Below are positions 1 to 7,974 of a stretch of 64,000 nt of DNA, in pieces. Origin of the DNA: an uncultured Treponema sp. Lineage in GTDB: Bacteria > Spirochaetota > Spirochaetia > Treponematales > Treponemataceae. Position 1 is the stretch's first letter. Every line of letters starts with the position of its first letter. The DNA is taken from the NCBI GenBank assembly GCA_937894335.1, contig CALCRU010000033.1, positions 5,499 through 69,498 on the forward strand, given 5' to 3'. Under the pieces are notes generated by a model. That model had not been told where the DNA came from. It did not search any database and was given only the letters and a program-made list of their open reading frames with translations. The translations under genes and the position numbers were made by a program.

Positions 1-452
1 TTTCTGACACAGGAGTGCGTTTTGAATCCTACAGGAAACTTGTTGAGCGAACGGAAGGAAAAACTGTAAGCCACAAGGAAATAGTTCACGCCCTTCTTTT
101 TAAATCTGACGCAATTAAGGATGATTCAGTTTTAAAGCAGGGAAGAAAACTTATAGAAGAAATTTCCATACAGGTAAAAGAAGCTGTGGAACTTCTTACC
201 AGAGAAGCAGAAAAAGAAAAATGCACCTTACCCACATTTATGACGGTAACGGGAGGTCAGGCTTCTAACATGGAATGGAACGCCCACAAGGAAAAGGTAA
301 CAGGACTTACCGTAAAGACTCCTTCCTGTACTGATGCAGAACTTATTGGAGACGCTGTTTTTGCATTTACCGGACTAAAAAGATTTTCCAGTTTTGCAGA
401 AGCCGCAGATCACTTGTGCCGCAGCAAAACAAAATTAGGCGGTACCTTATGA
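1..452 (+). CDS. FGGY-family carbohydrate kinase, C-terminal part (5' end outside the window)
   Basis: The reading frame is open from the first bases of the window, so the GTG at 15 is not a real start and the gene is truncated by the window edge. About 150 residues of the C-terminal FGGY_C domain are present. The glycine motif VTGGQASNMEWNAHKEK is the part of the fold that contacts the adenine of ATP, and the end (DAELIGDAVFAFTGL) matches the final helix of xylulokinase/gluconate-kinase-like enzymes. The product would phosphorylate a sugar or polyol in the cytoplasm; the substrate cannot be told from this piece. Its stop overlaps the start of the next gene (ATGA at 449-452), so the two are translationally coupled. 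Confidence 0.8.
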   Translation, partial: SDTGVRFESYRKLVERTEGKTVSHKEIVHALLFKSDAIKDDSVLKQGRKLIEEISIQVKEAVELLTREAEKEKCTLPTFMTVTGGQASNMEWNAHKEKVTGLTVKTPSCTDAELIGDAVFAFTGLKRFSSFAEAADHLCRSKTKLGGTL

Positions 453-1096
453 AGATTTACAAAATGCCCCAGGACCTTAAGGCCATTTTTTTTGACATAG
501 ACGGAACCCTCTACACCAGTGCCGAATATGTTGCAGAACAAGTTGACATTCAAGTAAGACACTTTGCACACATTCAGAAAATTCCCGAAGACGAAATGCG
601 CAGAAAAATCCGTGAATGGCGAAGGGCATGGTCCAAAGAGCACGGGGGAAAATCAATCAGTTTGGGAAACACCCTTACTGCATTTGGAGTACCCATAGAA
701 AAAAGCATAGAGTGGCGCAACACGCTTTTGCAGCCAGAAAAATATCTTTGCAAAAACCAAAACCTTATAGACTCCCTTCTTGAACTGAAGCAAAAGTACA
801 AGCTCATATGCATTACAAACAATCCCGTAGATGCAGCAAGAAAAACCCTTAAGGCTGTGGGCATAGAAAAAATCATTACAGACATAATCGGACTAGACAC
901 CTGCATGAAGTCTAAGCCCGATGCAGAAATGCTTTACGAGGCCTCTAGAGTAACAGGCGTCCCCCTTGCAAACAGTCTTTCGGTAGGCGACCGCTACGAC
1001 ATAGATCTGGCACTGCCCCTAGACTTGGGAATGGGAGCCGTACTAGTAACCGGCGCAGAAGAAGTCTGCCTCCTGAGCCGCAAACTATGCAGCTAA
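449..1096 (+). CDS. HAD-superfamily hydrolase (phosphatase)
   Basis: A 215-residue protein carrying all HAD motifs in order: motif I FFDIDGTLY near residue 13 (nucleophile and acid/base Asp), motif II ITNNP near residue 127 (Thr), the motif III lysine in KSKPDAEML, and motif IV SVGDRYDIDL. An alpha-helical cap follows motif I, as in subfamily I phosphatases. The ATG at 449 overlaps the kinase stop, giving a better start than the upstream in-frame ATG at 416, which lies inside the kinase gene. Pairing with a sugar kinase suggests a sugar-phosphate or pyrimidine-nucleotidase-like housekeeping role, but the substrate is not readable from sequence. Confidence 0.82.
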   Translation: MKIYKMPQDLKAIFFDIDGTLYTSAEYVAEQVDIQVRHFAHIQKIPEDEMRRKIREWRRAWSKEHGGKSISLGNTLTAFGVPIEKSIEWRNTLLQPEKYLCKNQNLIDSLLELKQKYKLICITNNPVDAARKTLKAVGIEKIITDIIGLDTCMKSKPDAEMLYEASRVTGVPLANSLSVGDRYDIDLALPLDLGMGAVLVTGAEEVCLLSRKLCS

Positions 1097-1119
1097 AGCA
1101 GCCCCTAAGCAAAATAGTG

Positions 1120-1240
1120 CCGTGTACAAGACAAAGGGGCGCAGACGAAAAATGACTGCAAAAAAAAATCTGCACAAGCGTAGCGCGGAAGCCTTTTTTG
1201 CAGGCATTTTCCGCCGAAAGACCCTTTGTCTTGCACACGG
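1120..1240. repeat. Nested inverted-repeat element (possible structured RNA or miniature element)
   Basis: Outer arms CCGTGTACAAGACAAAGGG (1120-1138) and CCCTTTGTCTTGCACACGG (1222-1240) are complementary at 18 of 19 positions. Inside lie two smaller hairpins: GCAGA (1141-1145) with TCTGC (1169-1173), and GCGGAAGCCT (1185-1194) with AGGC (1202-1205) plus TTCCGC (1209-1214). The whole would fold as a three-way junction of about 120 nt. It sits after the HAD gene and ends 11 bases before the -35 box of the next gene. No T-tract follows, so it is not a simple terminator. It could be a non-coding RNA, a palindromic intergenic repeat or a miniature transposon relic. Confidence 0.55.
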
Positions 1241-1251
1241 ACTCATCATAT

Positions 1252-1280
1252 TTGACAAATAGTCTTTTCAGGCTTACACT
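1252..1280 (+). promoter_or_regulatory. Sigma70-type promoter of the rhomboid-like gene, leaderless geometry
   Basis: TTGACA at 1252-1257, a 17-base spacer, and TACACT at 1275-1280. Only six bases (TAAAGC) separate the -10 box from the ATG at 1287, so transcription is expected to begin at or next to the A of the start codon. No Shine-Dalgarno sequence is present. Confidence 0.65.
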
Positions 1281-1286
1281 TAAAGC

Positions 1287-2129
1287 ATGGCGAAAAAATC
1301 TTCATTCCGTTTTTTATACGACTCTCCTGTTTCCCTTTCCATAGTCATTGCATCACTTTTAATTTTCATACTGGACTCCTTAGCATTTAAGGGCAGTCTG
1401 ATTCAGGCCGCCTTTACCTGCCACGGAAATTCTGCCAGTGACATTCCCTTTAACTTTTCTTCACCAGTGGAATACATTAGGCTGATTACCTATGCATTGG
1501 GAAACTATTCTTGGGAATCCCTTCTGATAAGTTCCATTTTCATTCTGCTTTTGGGACCGCTTATGGAAGAAAGATACGGTTCTGTAATGCTTGCGGTAAT
1601 GATGGCAATAAGCACATTTGTTGCCGGAGTTTTAAACGCCTGCCTAATTCCTCAGGATTTAAAGGGACAGTCTGCAATCGTGTTCATGCTCATTTTGCTT
1701 TCAGTCCTTACAACTCTTGAAAAAAAAGAAATACCCCTTTCGTGGATTCTTCTCTTTGTCACATATCTTGCCCAACAGATGCACTTTGCCGCAATGAATT
1801 TTACCACAGGCACAAGACTTTCAGACTTTGCCTTTATTGCCTTCATGCAGAAAAATGTGGGAACCTTTACTCTTCTTGCAGCAGGAATTACAGGCACTCT
1901 CTTTGGATTTCTTGTCGCACCCAAAACAAAAACTTCCCAAACAAAGACATATAAATTTTCAGGAACTACTCCTCGCCCCATGGCAACTCCCTATGACAAG
2001 CCCAATCCCTACGATGGAACTTCCATTGCGGTTTCTCAGGAAGAACTTGACCGTCTGGAATCTCAAAGCCCTCGCTTTAAGAAAAAAGGAAAGTCTAAGG
2101 ACGAGGAAATAGGAACTCTTTCATTCTAA
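1287..2129 (+). CDS. Rhomboid-like integral membrane protein, probably proteolytically inactive
   Basis: A 280-residue protein with about six membrane segments in the first 210 residues, then a soluble Pro/Lys-rich tail of about 70 residues. The layout and motifs (GPLMEERYGS in TM2-like position, GQSAIVF in the place of the rhomboid GxSG serine motif) resemble rhomboid peptidases. The last core helix reads LLAAGITGTLFGFLV, where active rhomboids have a catalytic His at the start of an HxxGxxxG-like motif; here it appears to be Ala. This suggests a pseudoprotease or a distant relative. It is expressed alone from its own promoter. Assignment to the superfamily is moderate; loss of function is inferred from the missing His. 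Confidence 0.6.
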   Translation: MAKKSSFRFLYDSPVSLSIVIASLLIFILDSLAFKGSLIQAAFTCHGNSASDIPFNFSSPVEYIRLITYALGNYSWESLLISSIFILLLGPLMEERYGSVMLAVMMAISTFVAGVLNACLIPQDLKGQSAIVFMLILLSVLTTLEKKEIPLSWILLFVTYLAQQMHFAAMNFTTGTRLSDFAFIAFMQKNVGTFTLLAAGITGTLFGFLVAPKTKTSQTKTYKFSGTTPRPMATPYDKPNPYDGTSIAVSQEELDRLESQSPRFKKKGKSKDEEIGTLSF

Positions 2130-2173
2130 GTACTGAAAAAAAATCACTTGTCAAACTTATGCGGATTATTTTT

Positions 2174-2202
2174 TTGCCAAGTGAAAATTTGTGTGTTATA
2201 CT
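2174..2202 (+). promoter_or_regulatory. Promoter of the glycerol oxidation operon, leaderless geometry
   Basis: TTGCCA at 2174-2179, 17-base spacer, and TATACT at 2197-2202 preceded by an extended TG. Six bases (TAATGC) separate the -10 box from the ATG at 2209. There is no ribosome binding site. An imperfect 7-bp inverted repeat (TCACTTG / CAAGTGA, about 2144-2184) overlaps the -35 region and could bind a regulator. Confidence 0.68.
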
Positions 2203-2208
2203 TAATGC

Positions 2209-3141
2209 ATGGCTCAGAACAAATTTCTATGCAGAGGGTGTCCTGTATGCAACGGCTTAGGATGTCAAGGTCAAATGCCAGGAATGGGCGGCCCCAACAG
2301 GAGCGAAAATTTCATACTCAACTGCAGGGACTGGAAAAAACTCTATGGTGAACTTCCAGAAAACCTTAGGTCTCAGTTTGAAGAAAATCCTACTGCATTT
2401 CCTAGAAAAACCATACGCCTTGCACCCATGACGGGAGCGGTAGAAAACATAGGCTACAGTGACGAAAAGCAGTTTTACAAAGACATAGTAACTTCTTGCA
2501 TGGTAGCAGGAGTGCCCCTTTCATTAGGTGACGGCTGCCCCGACGAAAAGCTCCTGTTTGGAATAGAAGCAGTTCGCAACGCAGGAGAAAAAGATAATCC
2601 CCTTAAGGCGGCGGTATTCATAAAGCCCTACTCCAACAAAAAAATTCTTGAGCGCATAGAATGGGCAGAAGACATAATGGAAACGTGCGGAATCGACATA
2701 GACAGCTACAACATTGTTACCATGAGAAACAAGGTAAACCTTGAAAAAAAAACAGCCTCTCAGCTTAAAGAAATTCAGGACAGGCTTTCTGCAAGAGGAC
2801 TTCCCTTTGCTGTTAAGGGAGTGTTTACAAAGGAAGACATTGACATGGTAAAGGAACTAAAGCCCGACATCATTTACATTTCAAATCACGGCGGACGGGT
2901 AGAAACAGTAACCGGAAGCGTAGCGGAATTTCTTAAGGCTCACGGTAAGGAACTTTCAAATTACTGCCAGCAGTTATGGGTTGACGGTGGCATAAGGGAT
3001 GCACAGGATGTCTTTACGGCAAAAGCGCTGGGGGCAGAATGCGTACTTCTTGGAAGACCCTTTGCAAGAGCCCTGTGCTATGACAGACAAAATGGAATAA
3101 AAAATCTTGTAAAAAAACTGTGCGGAGGTAGTGACGCATGA
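2209..3141 (+). CDS. FMN-dependent alpha-hydroxy-acid oxidizing protein with N-terminal cysteine motif
   Basis: A 310-residue TIM-barrel flavoprotein of the lactate oxidase / glycolate oxidase family. The diagnostic FMN and active-site motif SNHGGR is near residue 226, followed by the phosphate-binding region WVDGGIRDAQDVFTAKALGA and the GRPF motif. The N-terminus carries CRGCPVCNGLGC (residues 8-19), a four-cysteine pattern that I recall in the anaerobe branch of this family and that could bind an Fe-S cluster or metal. The start is fixed by the promoter, which ends six bases upstream. Its stop overlaps glpK (ATGA), making it first gene of the glycerol operon, so a C3 hydroxy acid or glycerol-derived substrate is plausible but unproven. 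Confidence 0.78.
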   Translation: MAQNKFLCRGCPVCNGLGCQGQMPGMGGPNRSENFILNCRDWKKLYGELPENLRSQFEENPTAFPRKTIRLAPMTGAVENIGYSDEKQFYKDIVTSCMVAGVPLSLGDGCPDEKLLFGIEAVRNAGEKDNPLKAAVFIKPYSNKKILERIEWAEDIMETCGIDIDSYNIVTMRNKVNLEKKTASQLKEIQDRLSARGLPFAVKGVFTKEDIDMVKELKPDIIYISNHGGRVETVTGSVAEFLKAHGKELSNYCQQLWVDGGIRDAQDVFTAKALGAECVLLGRPFARALCYDRQNGIKNLVKKLCGGSDA

Positions 3142-4637
3142 AAAAGAAATACATACTGGCTCTGGATCAAGGAACAACTTCTTCTAGGGCAATCATCTTT
3201 AACGCAAAGGCAAAACCTGTAGAAACAGGTCAGAGGGAATTTACCCAGTATTTTCCCCAGCCTGGTTGGGTTGAACACGATGCGGAAGAACTTTTTCTGT
3301 GCCAGCTTCTGGTAATGCAGGAAACAATCCGCTCGGCCCACATTAAGGCGGAAGAAATTGCGGCAATAGGCATAACAAATCAGCGTGAGACAGTCGTTCT
3401 TTGGGACAAGAAAACAGGAAAGCCTGTCTACCATGCCATTGTTTGGCAGTGCAGGAGAACTGCAGACATTGCCCAAAGTCTTATAGATTCAGGCAAGACA
3501 AAACTCATCCAAGAGAAAACAGGTCTAATTCCCGATGCATACTTTAGCGCCACAAAAATCAAATGGATTCTAGACAAGGTTCCCGGTGTAAGAAAAAAGG
3601 CCGAGAGGGGAGAAATTCTTGCGGGCACGATAGACACCTGGCTTGTGTGGAAGCTCACTGGTGGCAAGGTTCATGTTACCGACTACACCAACGCCTGCCG
3701 CACAATGCTCTTTAACATTCACACACTGCAGTGGGACGACGAACTTCTTTCGCTGCTTAACATACCAAAATGCATTCTGCCAGAAGTAAAGGATTCCTCC
3801 TGCGTTTACGGCAGCACAGATAAGTCAGTCTGCGGATTTGAACTTCCCATTGCAGCTTGCATAGGAGATCAGCAGGCCGCACTCTTTGGTCAGGGTTGCT
3901 TTAAAAAGGGCGAGGTAAAGACAACCTACGGCACAGGCTGCTTCATGCTCATGAACACAGGCAGCAAGGCAATCACTTCAAAGAACAAACTGCTTACCAC
4001 CATTGCAATAGGCATGAACGGAAAAATCCAGTATGCGCTAGAAGGCTCAGTCTTTATGGGAGGAGCCACAATCAAATGGTTGCGTGACGAACTGGGAATA
4101 ATAAAGACTGCTCACGAATGCGACACTCTTGCAGAAAGCGTTCCCGACTCTAACGGTGCAATACTTGTTCCAGCCTTTACCGGATTGGGAACTCCCTACT
4201 GGGATCCCTACGCCAGAGGAATTCTTGTGGGGCTTACACGAGGTGTTACAAAAGCACACATCTGCAGGGCAACGGTCGAAGCAATCAGCTATCAGGTTAA
4301 GGATCTGCTTGAATGCATGGCCGACGATGCAGGAATGAGCATAAAAAACATAAAGGTAGACGGAGGAGCAAGCGTAAGTAATGTCATGATTCAGTTTCAG
4401 TCCGACATTCTTAACAAGCCAATTTTCCGTCCCAAGAATGTAGAAACAACTGCACTAGGTGCCGCCTTCTGTGCAGGACTTGCAGTAGGATTCTGGAAGG
4501 ACAAAGAAGAACTTCTTGCCAACTGGAAAATAGACAGGGTGTTCACCCCGGAAATCTCGGCAAAAAAAAGGGCATCTTTGTATGCACAGTGGAAAAAGGC
4601 AGTGGAACGCTGCAAGGGATGGGCTAAACCGGAATGA
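3138..4637 (+). CDS. glpK: Glycerol kinase
   Basis: A 499-residue FGGY kinase, full length for GlpK. The N-terminal phosphate-binding motif ALDQGTTSSRAIIF, the substrate loop WVEHDAEE, NQRETVVLWD, and the C-terminal ATP motifs TYGTGCFMLMN and DGGASVSNVMIQFQSD are all typical of glycerol kinases. It makes sn-glycerol 3-phosphate from glycerol and ATP in the cytoplasm. The start overlaps the previous stop, and the stop overlaps the next start (ATGA in both cases), showing strong translational coupling. No glycerol facilitator gene (glpF) is seen in the window. Confidence 0.95.
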   Translation: MKKKYILALDQGTTSSRAIIFNAKAKPVETGQREFTQYFPQPGWVEHDAEELFLCQLLVMQETIRSAHIKAEEIAAIGITNQRETVVLWDKKTGKPVYHAIVWQCRRTADIAQSLIDSGKTKLIQEKTGLIPDAYFSATKIKWILDKVPGVRKKAERGEILAGTIDTWLVWKLTGGKVHVTDYTNACRTMLFNIHTLQWDDELLSLLNIPKCILPEVKDSSCVYGSTDKSVCGFELPIAACIGDQQAALFGQGCFKKGEVKTTYGTGCFMLMNTGSKAITSKNKLLTTIAIGMNGKIQYALEGSVFMGGATIKWLRDELGIIKTAHECDTLAESVPDSNGAILVPAFTGLGTPYWDPYARGILVGLTRGVTKAHICRATVEAISYQVKDLLECMADDAGMSIKNIKVDGGASVSNVMIQFQSDILNKPIFRPKNVETTALGAAFCAGLAVGFWKDKEELLANWKIDRVFTPEISAKKRASLYAQWKKAVERCKGWAKPE

Positions 4638-6169
4638 CAGATTTGAACAGAACATTTGATGTTGCAATCATCGGAGCTGGAATATGCGGTGCAAGCATAG
4701 CCAGAGAACTTTCAAAAACAACGGCGTCAGTCTGCCTTATAGAAAAGGAAAGCGATGTAAGTGCAGGAACAAGCAAGGCAAACTCAGGCATAGTGCATGC
4801 AGGCTACGATCCAAAACCTGGAACCCTCATGGCAAAATACAATGTGGAAGGCTCTAGGCTTTTAAAGGAATGGGCCAAAGAACTTAACTTTGACCTTAAA
4901 GAAATTGGCTCTCTTGTCTTGGGATTTTCAGAAGAGGATGAAAAGCACATTAAGGCACTCTTCGACCGAGGAATAAAAAACGGCGTAAAGGACATGCGCA
5001 TATTAAATCAGGGTGAACTAAGGTCTTTGGAGGGAAACATAAGCGAAGAAGCCACCTGCGCCCTATTTGCACCAACAGCCGCAATCATAGCACCCTATCA
5101 GGCTACATGGGCAATAGCAGAAGGCGCTGTTCAGAACGGAGTAACGCTTTTGCGAAACACCACAGTACACGCCATAAGCAAAACTGAAGACGGACTCTTT
5201 GCTCTTACCGCAAAAGGAAAGTGCATAAAAGCAAGGTTTGTAATAAATGCAGCAGGACTCTATTCTGACAAAATAAGCCGAATGGCAGGAGCAAGGGAAT
5301 TTACAATCGTGCAAAGAAGGGGCGAATACTGTTTGCTAGACTCAAACTGTAGTTCCCTTGTAAACCATGTGCTCTTCCAATGTCCCGACGAAAAAGGAAA
5401 GGGAGTCCTTGTAACTCAGACTGTAGACGGAAACATTCTCATAGGACCAAGCGCAGACAGCGTAAACAATGCAACAGAATTCTATACAGGCACAAGTTCA
5501 GAATCTCAGGAAGCGGTTTTAAAGGCCGCATCAAAAACAGTGCCTATAATTCCGCGACGCAACATAATCAACTCATTTGCAGGTCTTAGGGCCATTGCAT
5601 ATGAAAAATCTTCTGACGGAAGTCTTACCCCTTTAAACGACTTTATTGTGGAAGAAGACAAAACCGTAAAGGGATTTTTTAATGTTGCAGGAATCTGTTC
5701 CCCTGGATTAAGTTCCGCTCCTGCCATAGCCGTTGACATGGTGAACATGCTTAAAAAGGCCGGACTTAGCGTTAAGGAAAATAAAAACTTTGTTGCAGAA
5801 AGAAAAGGCATTCCCTGCTTTGCAAAGGCAGACAACGAAGAAAAGAAAAAACTCATTCAAAAAGATTCCCGTTACGGACAGATAATTTGCCGTTGCGAAA
5901 TGATAACTGAAGGCGAAATTGTTGCCGCAATTCATTCAACAATAGGCGCTACAGATCTGGACGGAGTAAAGAGACGCACCCGTGCAGGAATGGGTCGGTG
6001 TCAGGCAGGATTCTGCTCTCCCAGAGTTACGGAAATTCTTAGCAGAGAACTTAACATGCCCATGACGGCAGTTACCAAAAACGGAGGTGTCTCTTACATT
6101 CTTGAAGAAAAGACAAGAGACACTGTTCCCGATGTATTTTCGGGAGAAGGAAGGGAGGCCAAGGCATGA
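4634..6169 (+). CDS. FAD-dependent glycerol-3-phosphate dehydrogenase-like oxidoreductase (GlpA type)
   Basis: A 511-residue protein. The N-terminal Rossmann dinucleotide motif VAIIGAGICGASIARELSK (residues 10-28) opens a DAO-type FAD domain, and a C-terminal BFD-like [2Fe-2S] domain carries IICRCEMITEGEI and GRCQAGFCSPR, the C-x-C and C-x4-C ligands. This architecture matches the catalytic subunit of anaerobic glycerol-3-phosphate dehydrogenases and their clostridial/thermotogal counterparts. Expected role: oxidation of glycerol 3-phosphate to dihydroxyacetone phosphate, passing electrons to the next flavoprotein. It overlaps its neighbours by four bases at both ends. Confidence 0.85.
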   Translation: MTDLNRTFDVAIIGAGICGASIARELSKTTASVCLIEKESDVSAGTSKANSGIVHAGYDPKPGTLMAKYNVEGSRLLKEWAKELNFDLKEIGSLVLGFSEEDEKHIKALFDRGIKNGVKDMRILNQGELRSLEGNISEEATCALFAPTAAIIAPYQATWAIAEGAVQNGVTLLRNTTVHAISKTEDGLFALTAKGKCIKARFVINAAGLYSDKISRMAGAREFTIVQRRGEYCLLDSNCSSLVNHVLFQCPDEKGKGVLVTQTVDGNILIGPSADSVNNATEFYTGTSSESQEAVLKAASKTVPIIPRRNIINSFAGLRAIAYEKSSDGSLTPLNDFIVEEDKTVKGFFNVAGICSPGLSSAPAIAVDMVNMLKKAGLSVKENKNFVAERKGIPCFAKADNEEKKKLIQKDSRYGQIICRCEMITEGEIVAAIHSTIGATDLDGVKRRTRAGMGRCQAGFCSPRVTEILSRELNMPMTAVTKNGGVSYILEEKTRDTVPDVFSGEGREAKA

Positions 6170-7515
6170 AGACAAATCAAGAAATAGTGTATGACCTTAT
6201 TGTTGTTGGCGGAGGGCCAGCAGGACTTGCAGCCGCAATAGCCGCAAAGAAAAACGGTTTGGAAAATGTGCTAGTACTGGAGCGTGACTCCCGTGCAGGA
6301 GGAATTCTTTTACAGTGCATTCACAACGGATTTGGACTGCATCACTTTGGCGAAGAACTTACCGGCCCCGAATATGCACTGCGTTTTGTAAACGAAGCCG
6401 ACAGTCTTGGCGTCATTACCCGATGCGACACAATGGTTTTAGAAATTCACAACGGCTCAGGAACAAAAGACGGATTGCATGAAGTTGTGGCAATCAATCA
6501 CAGCGACGGACTCATGTGCCTTAAGACAAGAACGGTTGCCCTTGCCATGGGATGCAGGGAACGCACTAGAGGAGCACTTGTCATACCAGGTACACGACCG
6601 GCTGGAATTTTTACAGCGGGAAGCGCACAGCGTTTTGTAAACATAGACGGATACCTTCCGGGAAAGAAAGTAGTCATTCTGGGAAGCGGAGACATAGGAC
6701 TCATTATGGCGCGTCGTCTTACCCTTGAAGGCGCAGATGTAAAACTTGTATGCGAAATAATGAACTACTCTGCTGGACTTGCACGAAACATGACCCAGTG
6801 TCTTGAAAACTTTAACATTCCTCTAAAACTTTCCACAACTATAATTCAGATTCACGGAAAAGAGCGTGTTACAGGAGTTACCATTGCAAAAGTTGACGAG
6901 CATAGGTCGGTAATAAAAGGAACTGAAGAATACATTGAATGTGATACAGTACTGCTTAGCGTAGGACTCATTCCAGAAAACGAGGTAAGCATTGCCGCAG
7001 GAGTCATTATGGATTCCATTACATCAGGACCATCGGTAAACCAATACATGGAAACATCAATTCCCGGAATCTTTGCCTGTGGAAACTCTGTACATGTGCA
7101 CGACCTTGTTGACTTTGTAACGGAAGAAAGTCTGCTTGCAGGAAAATGTGCCGCTGACTATGTAAAGGAACACCGTGAGCAGACGGCAGCCCCATCATCC
7201 GCAAAAATTCCAGTTACGCCTGGAAACAGAGTTCGCTATACCGTACCCCAGCATATAGACATGGAAAGCGGAAGAGACACAACCCCAGAAGCAGACGACA
7301 AGATTCGCATCATGTTCAGGGCAACAGATGTATACCGTTCGGTAACAGTTGCAGTCTATTCAGGCTCCAAACTTCTTGTACAGCAGAAAAAGCGGATTGT
7401 AAGACCGGGCGAAATGCAGACCGTCACCATTCCCGAAAAAAATCTTGAGGAACTGCGCACCGTTCCACAACCCATTACCGTTTCTATAGAATTACCGGAG
7501 GATGCAATTGACTAA
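6166..7515 (+). CDS. NAD(P)/FAD-dependent oxidoreductase, electron-transfer partner (GlpB-like position)
   Basis: A 449-residue class II pyridine-nucleotide-disulphide-type flavoprotein. DLIVVGGGPAGLAAAIAAKK (about residues 11-30) binds FAD, VVILGSGDIGLIMARRL (about 169-185) binds NAD(P), and a third motif GIFACGNSVHVHD completes the FAD site. It lacks redox cysteines of the CxxC type. A C-terminal segment of about 110 residues is a beta-rich extension. Lying between the GlpA-like protein and a DUF1667 protein, it probably takes electrons from glycerol 3-phosphate and passes them to NAD(P) or another carrier. Confidence 0.82.
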   Translation: MKTNQEIVYDLIVVGGGPAGLAAAIAAKKNGLENVLVLERDSRAGGILLQCIHNGFGLHHFGEELTGPEYALRFVNEADSLGVITRCDTMVLEIHNGSGTKDGLHEVVAINHSDGLMCLKTRTVALAMGCRERTRGALVIPGTRPAGIFTAGSAQRFVNIDGYLPGKKVVILGSGDIGLIMARRLTLEGADVKLVCEIMNYSAGLARNMTQCLENFNIPLKLSTTIIQIHGKERVTGVTIAKVDEHRSVIKGTEEYIECDTVLLSVGLIPENEVSIAAGVIMDSITSGPSVNQYMETSIPGIFACGNSVHVHDLVDFVTEESLLAGKCAADYVKEHREQTAAPSSAKIPVTPGNRVRYTVPQHIDMESGRDTTPEADDKIRIMFRATDVYRSVTVAVYSGSKLLVQQKKRIVRPGEMQTVTIPEKNLEELRTVPQPITVSIELPEDAID

Positions 7516-7909
7516 CACAGAACACATAACATGCATAATCTGTCCTATGGGATGCCAGCTTGAAGTTACCCTGCCAGAAGGCTACACAAAAGAAGCGGCA
7601 CGCAGCACAGACCCTTCGCTCTTTGCAGTAAGCGGAAACGCCTGCCCCCGAGGAGATTCCTATGCGCGAAAAGAATTTACCTGTCCCACAAGAACACTTA
7701 CATGTACGGTTGCCGTGCAGGGAGGAAGCAGGGCTTTGGTATCTGCAAAGACAAATGCAGAAGTTCCCAAGGAACGCCTTATGGACTGCATGAATTTTGT
7801 AAAGAGGGTAACTGTAGCCGCTCCTGTACGACAGGGAGATGTCCTTGTGTCCGACATTCTGGGTACGGGAAGCGACATTATAGCTTGCGAAGATGTACTT
7901 AACATCTGA
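7502..7909 (+). CDS. DUF1667 small cysteine-rich protein of the glycerol-3-phosphate oxidation set
   Basis: A 135-residue protein with CIICPMGCQLEV (C-x2-C-x3-C) near residues 11-18 and GNACPRGDSYA near residue 46, the cysteine arrangement of DUF1667 proteins that accompany the two flavoproteins in many anaerobes. An Fe-S or electron-transfer role fits but is inferred. The ATG at 7502 follows GGAGG with no gap; the in-frame TTG at 7508 has ideal spacing (6) and may be the true start. It overlaps the end of the preceding gene by 14 bases and is the last gene of the overlapping series. Confidence 0.8.
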   Translation: MQLTNTEHITCIICPMGCQLEVTLPEGYTKEAARSTDPSLFAVSGNACPRGDSYARKEFTCPTRTLTCTVAVQGGSRALVSAKTNAEVPKERLMDCMNFVKRVTVAAPVRQGDVLVSDILGTGSDIIACEDVLNI

Positions 7910-7932
7910 CAAGTACTGATACAAGGCAAACT

Positions 7933-7961
7933 TTGATACAATCGGATTATTAGACTATAAA
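7933..7961 (+). promoter_or_regulatory. Candidate promoter upstream of the ECF-type S component
   Basis: TTGATA at 7933-7938, 17-base spacer, TATAAA at 7956-7961. Predicted transcription start is only about 7 bases before the ATG at 7975 and inside the GAGGTG ribosome-binding sequence, so either the leader is very short or this match is fortuitous and the gene is read from the glycerol operon. Confidence 0.45.
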
Positions 7962-7974
7962 AAAGAGGTGAATT

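Noticed and set aside
7497..7515. TTG start at 7508 for the DUF1667 gene
   Set aside because: The spacing to GGAGG is ideal, but the difference is only two codons and the ATG at 7502 is also plausible; I kept the ATG and recorded the alternative.
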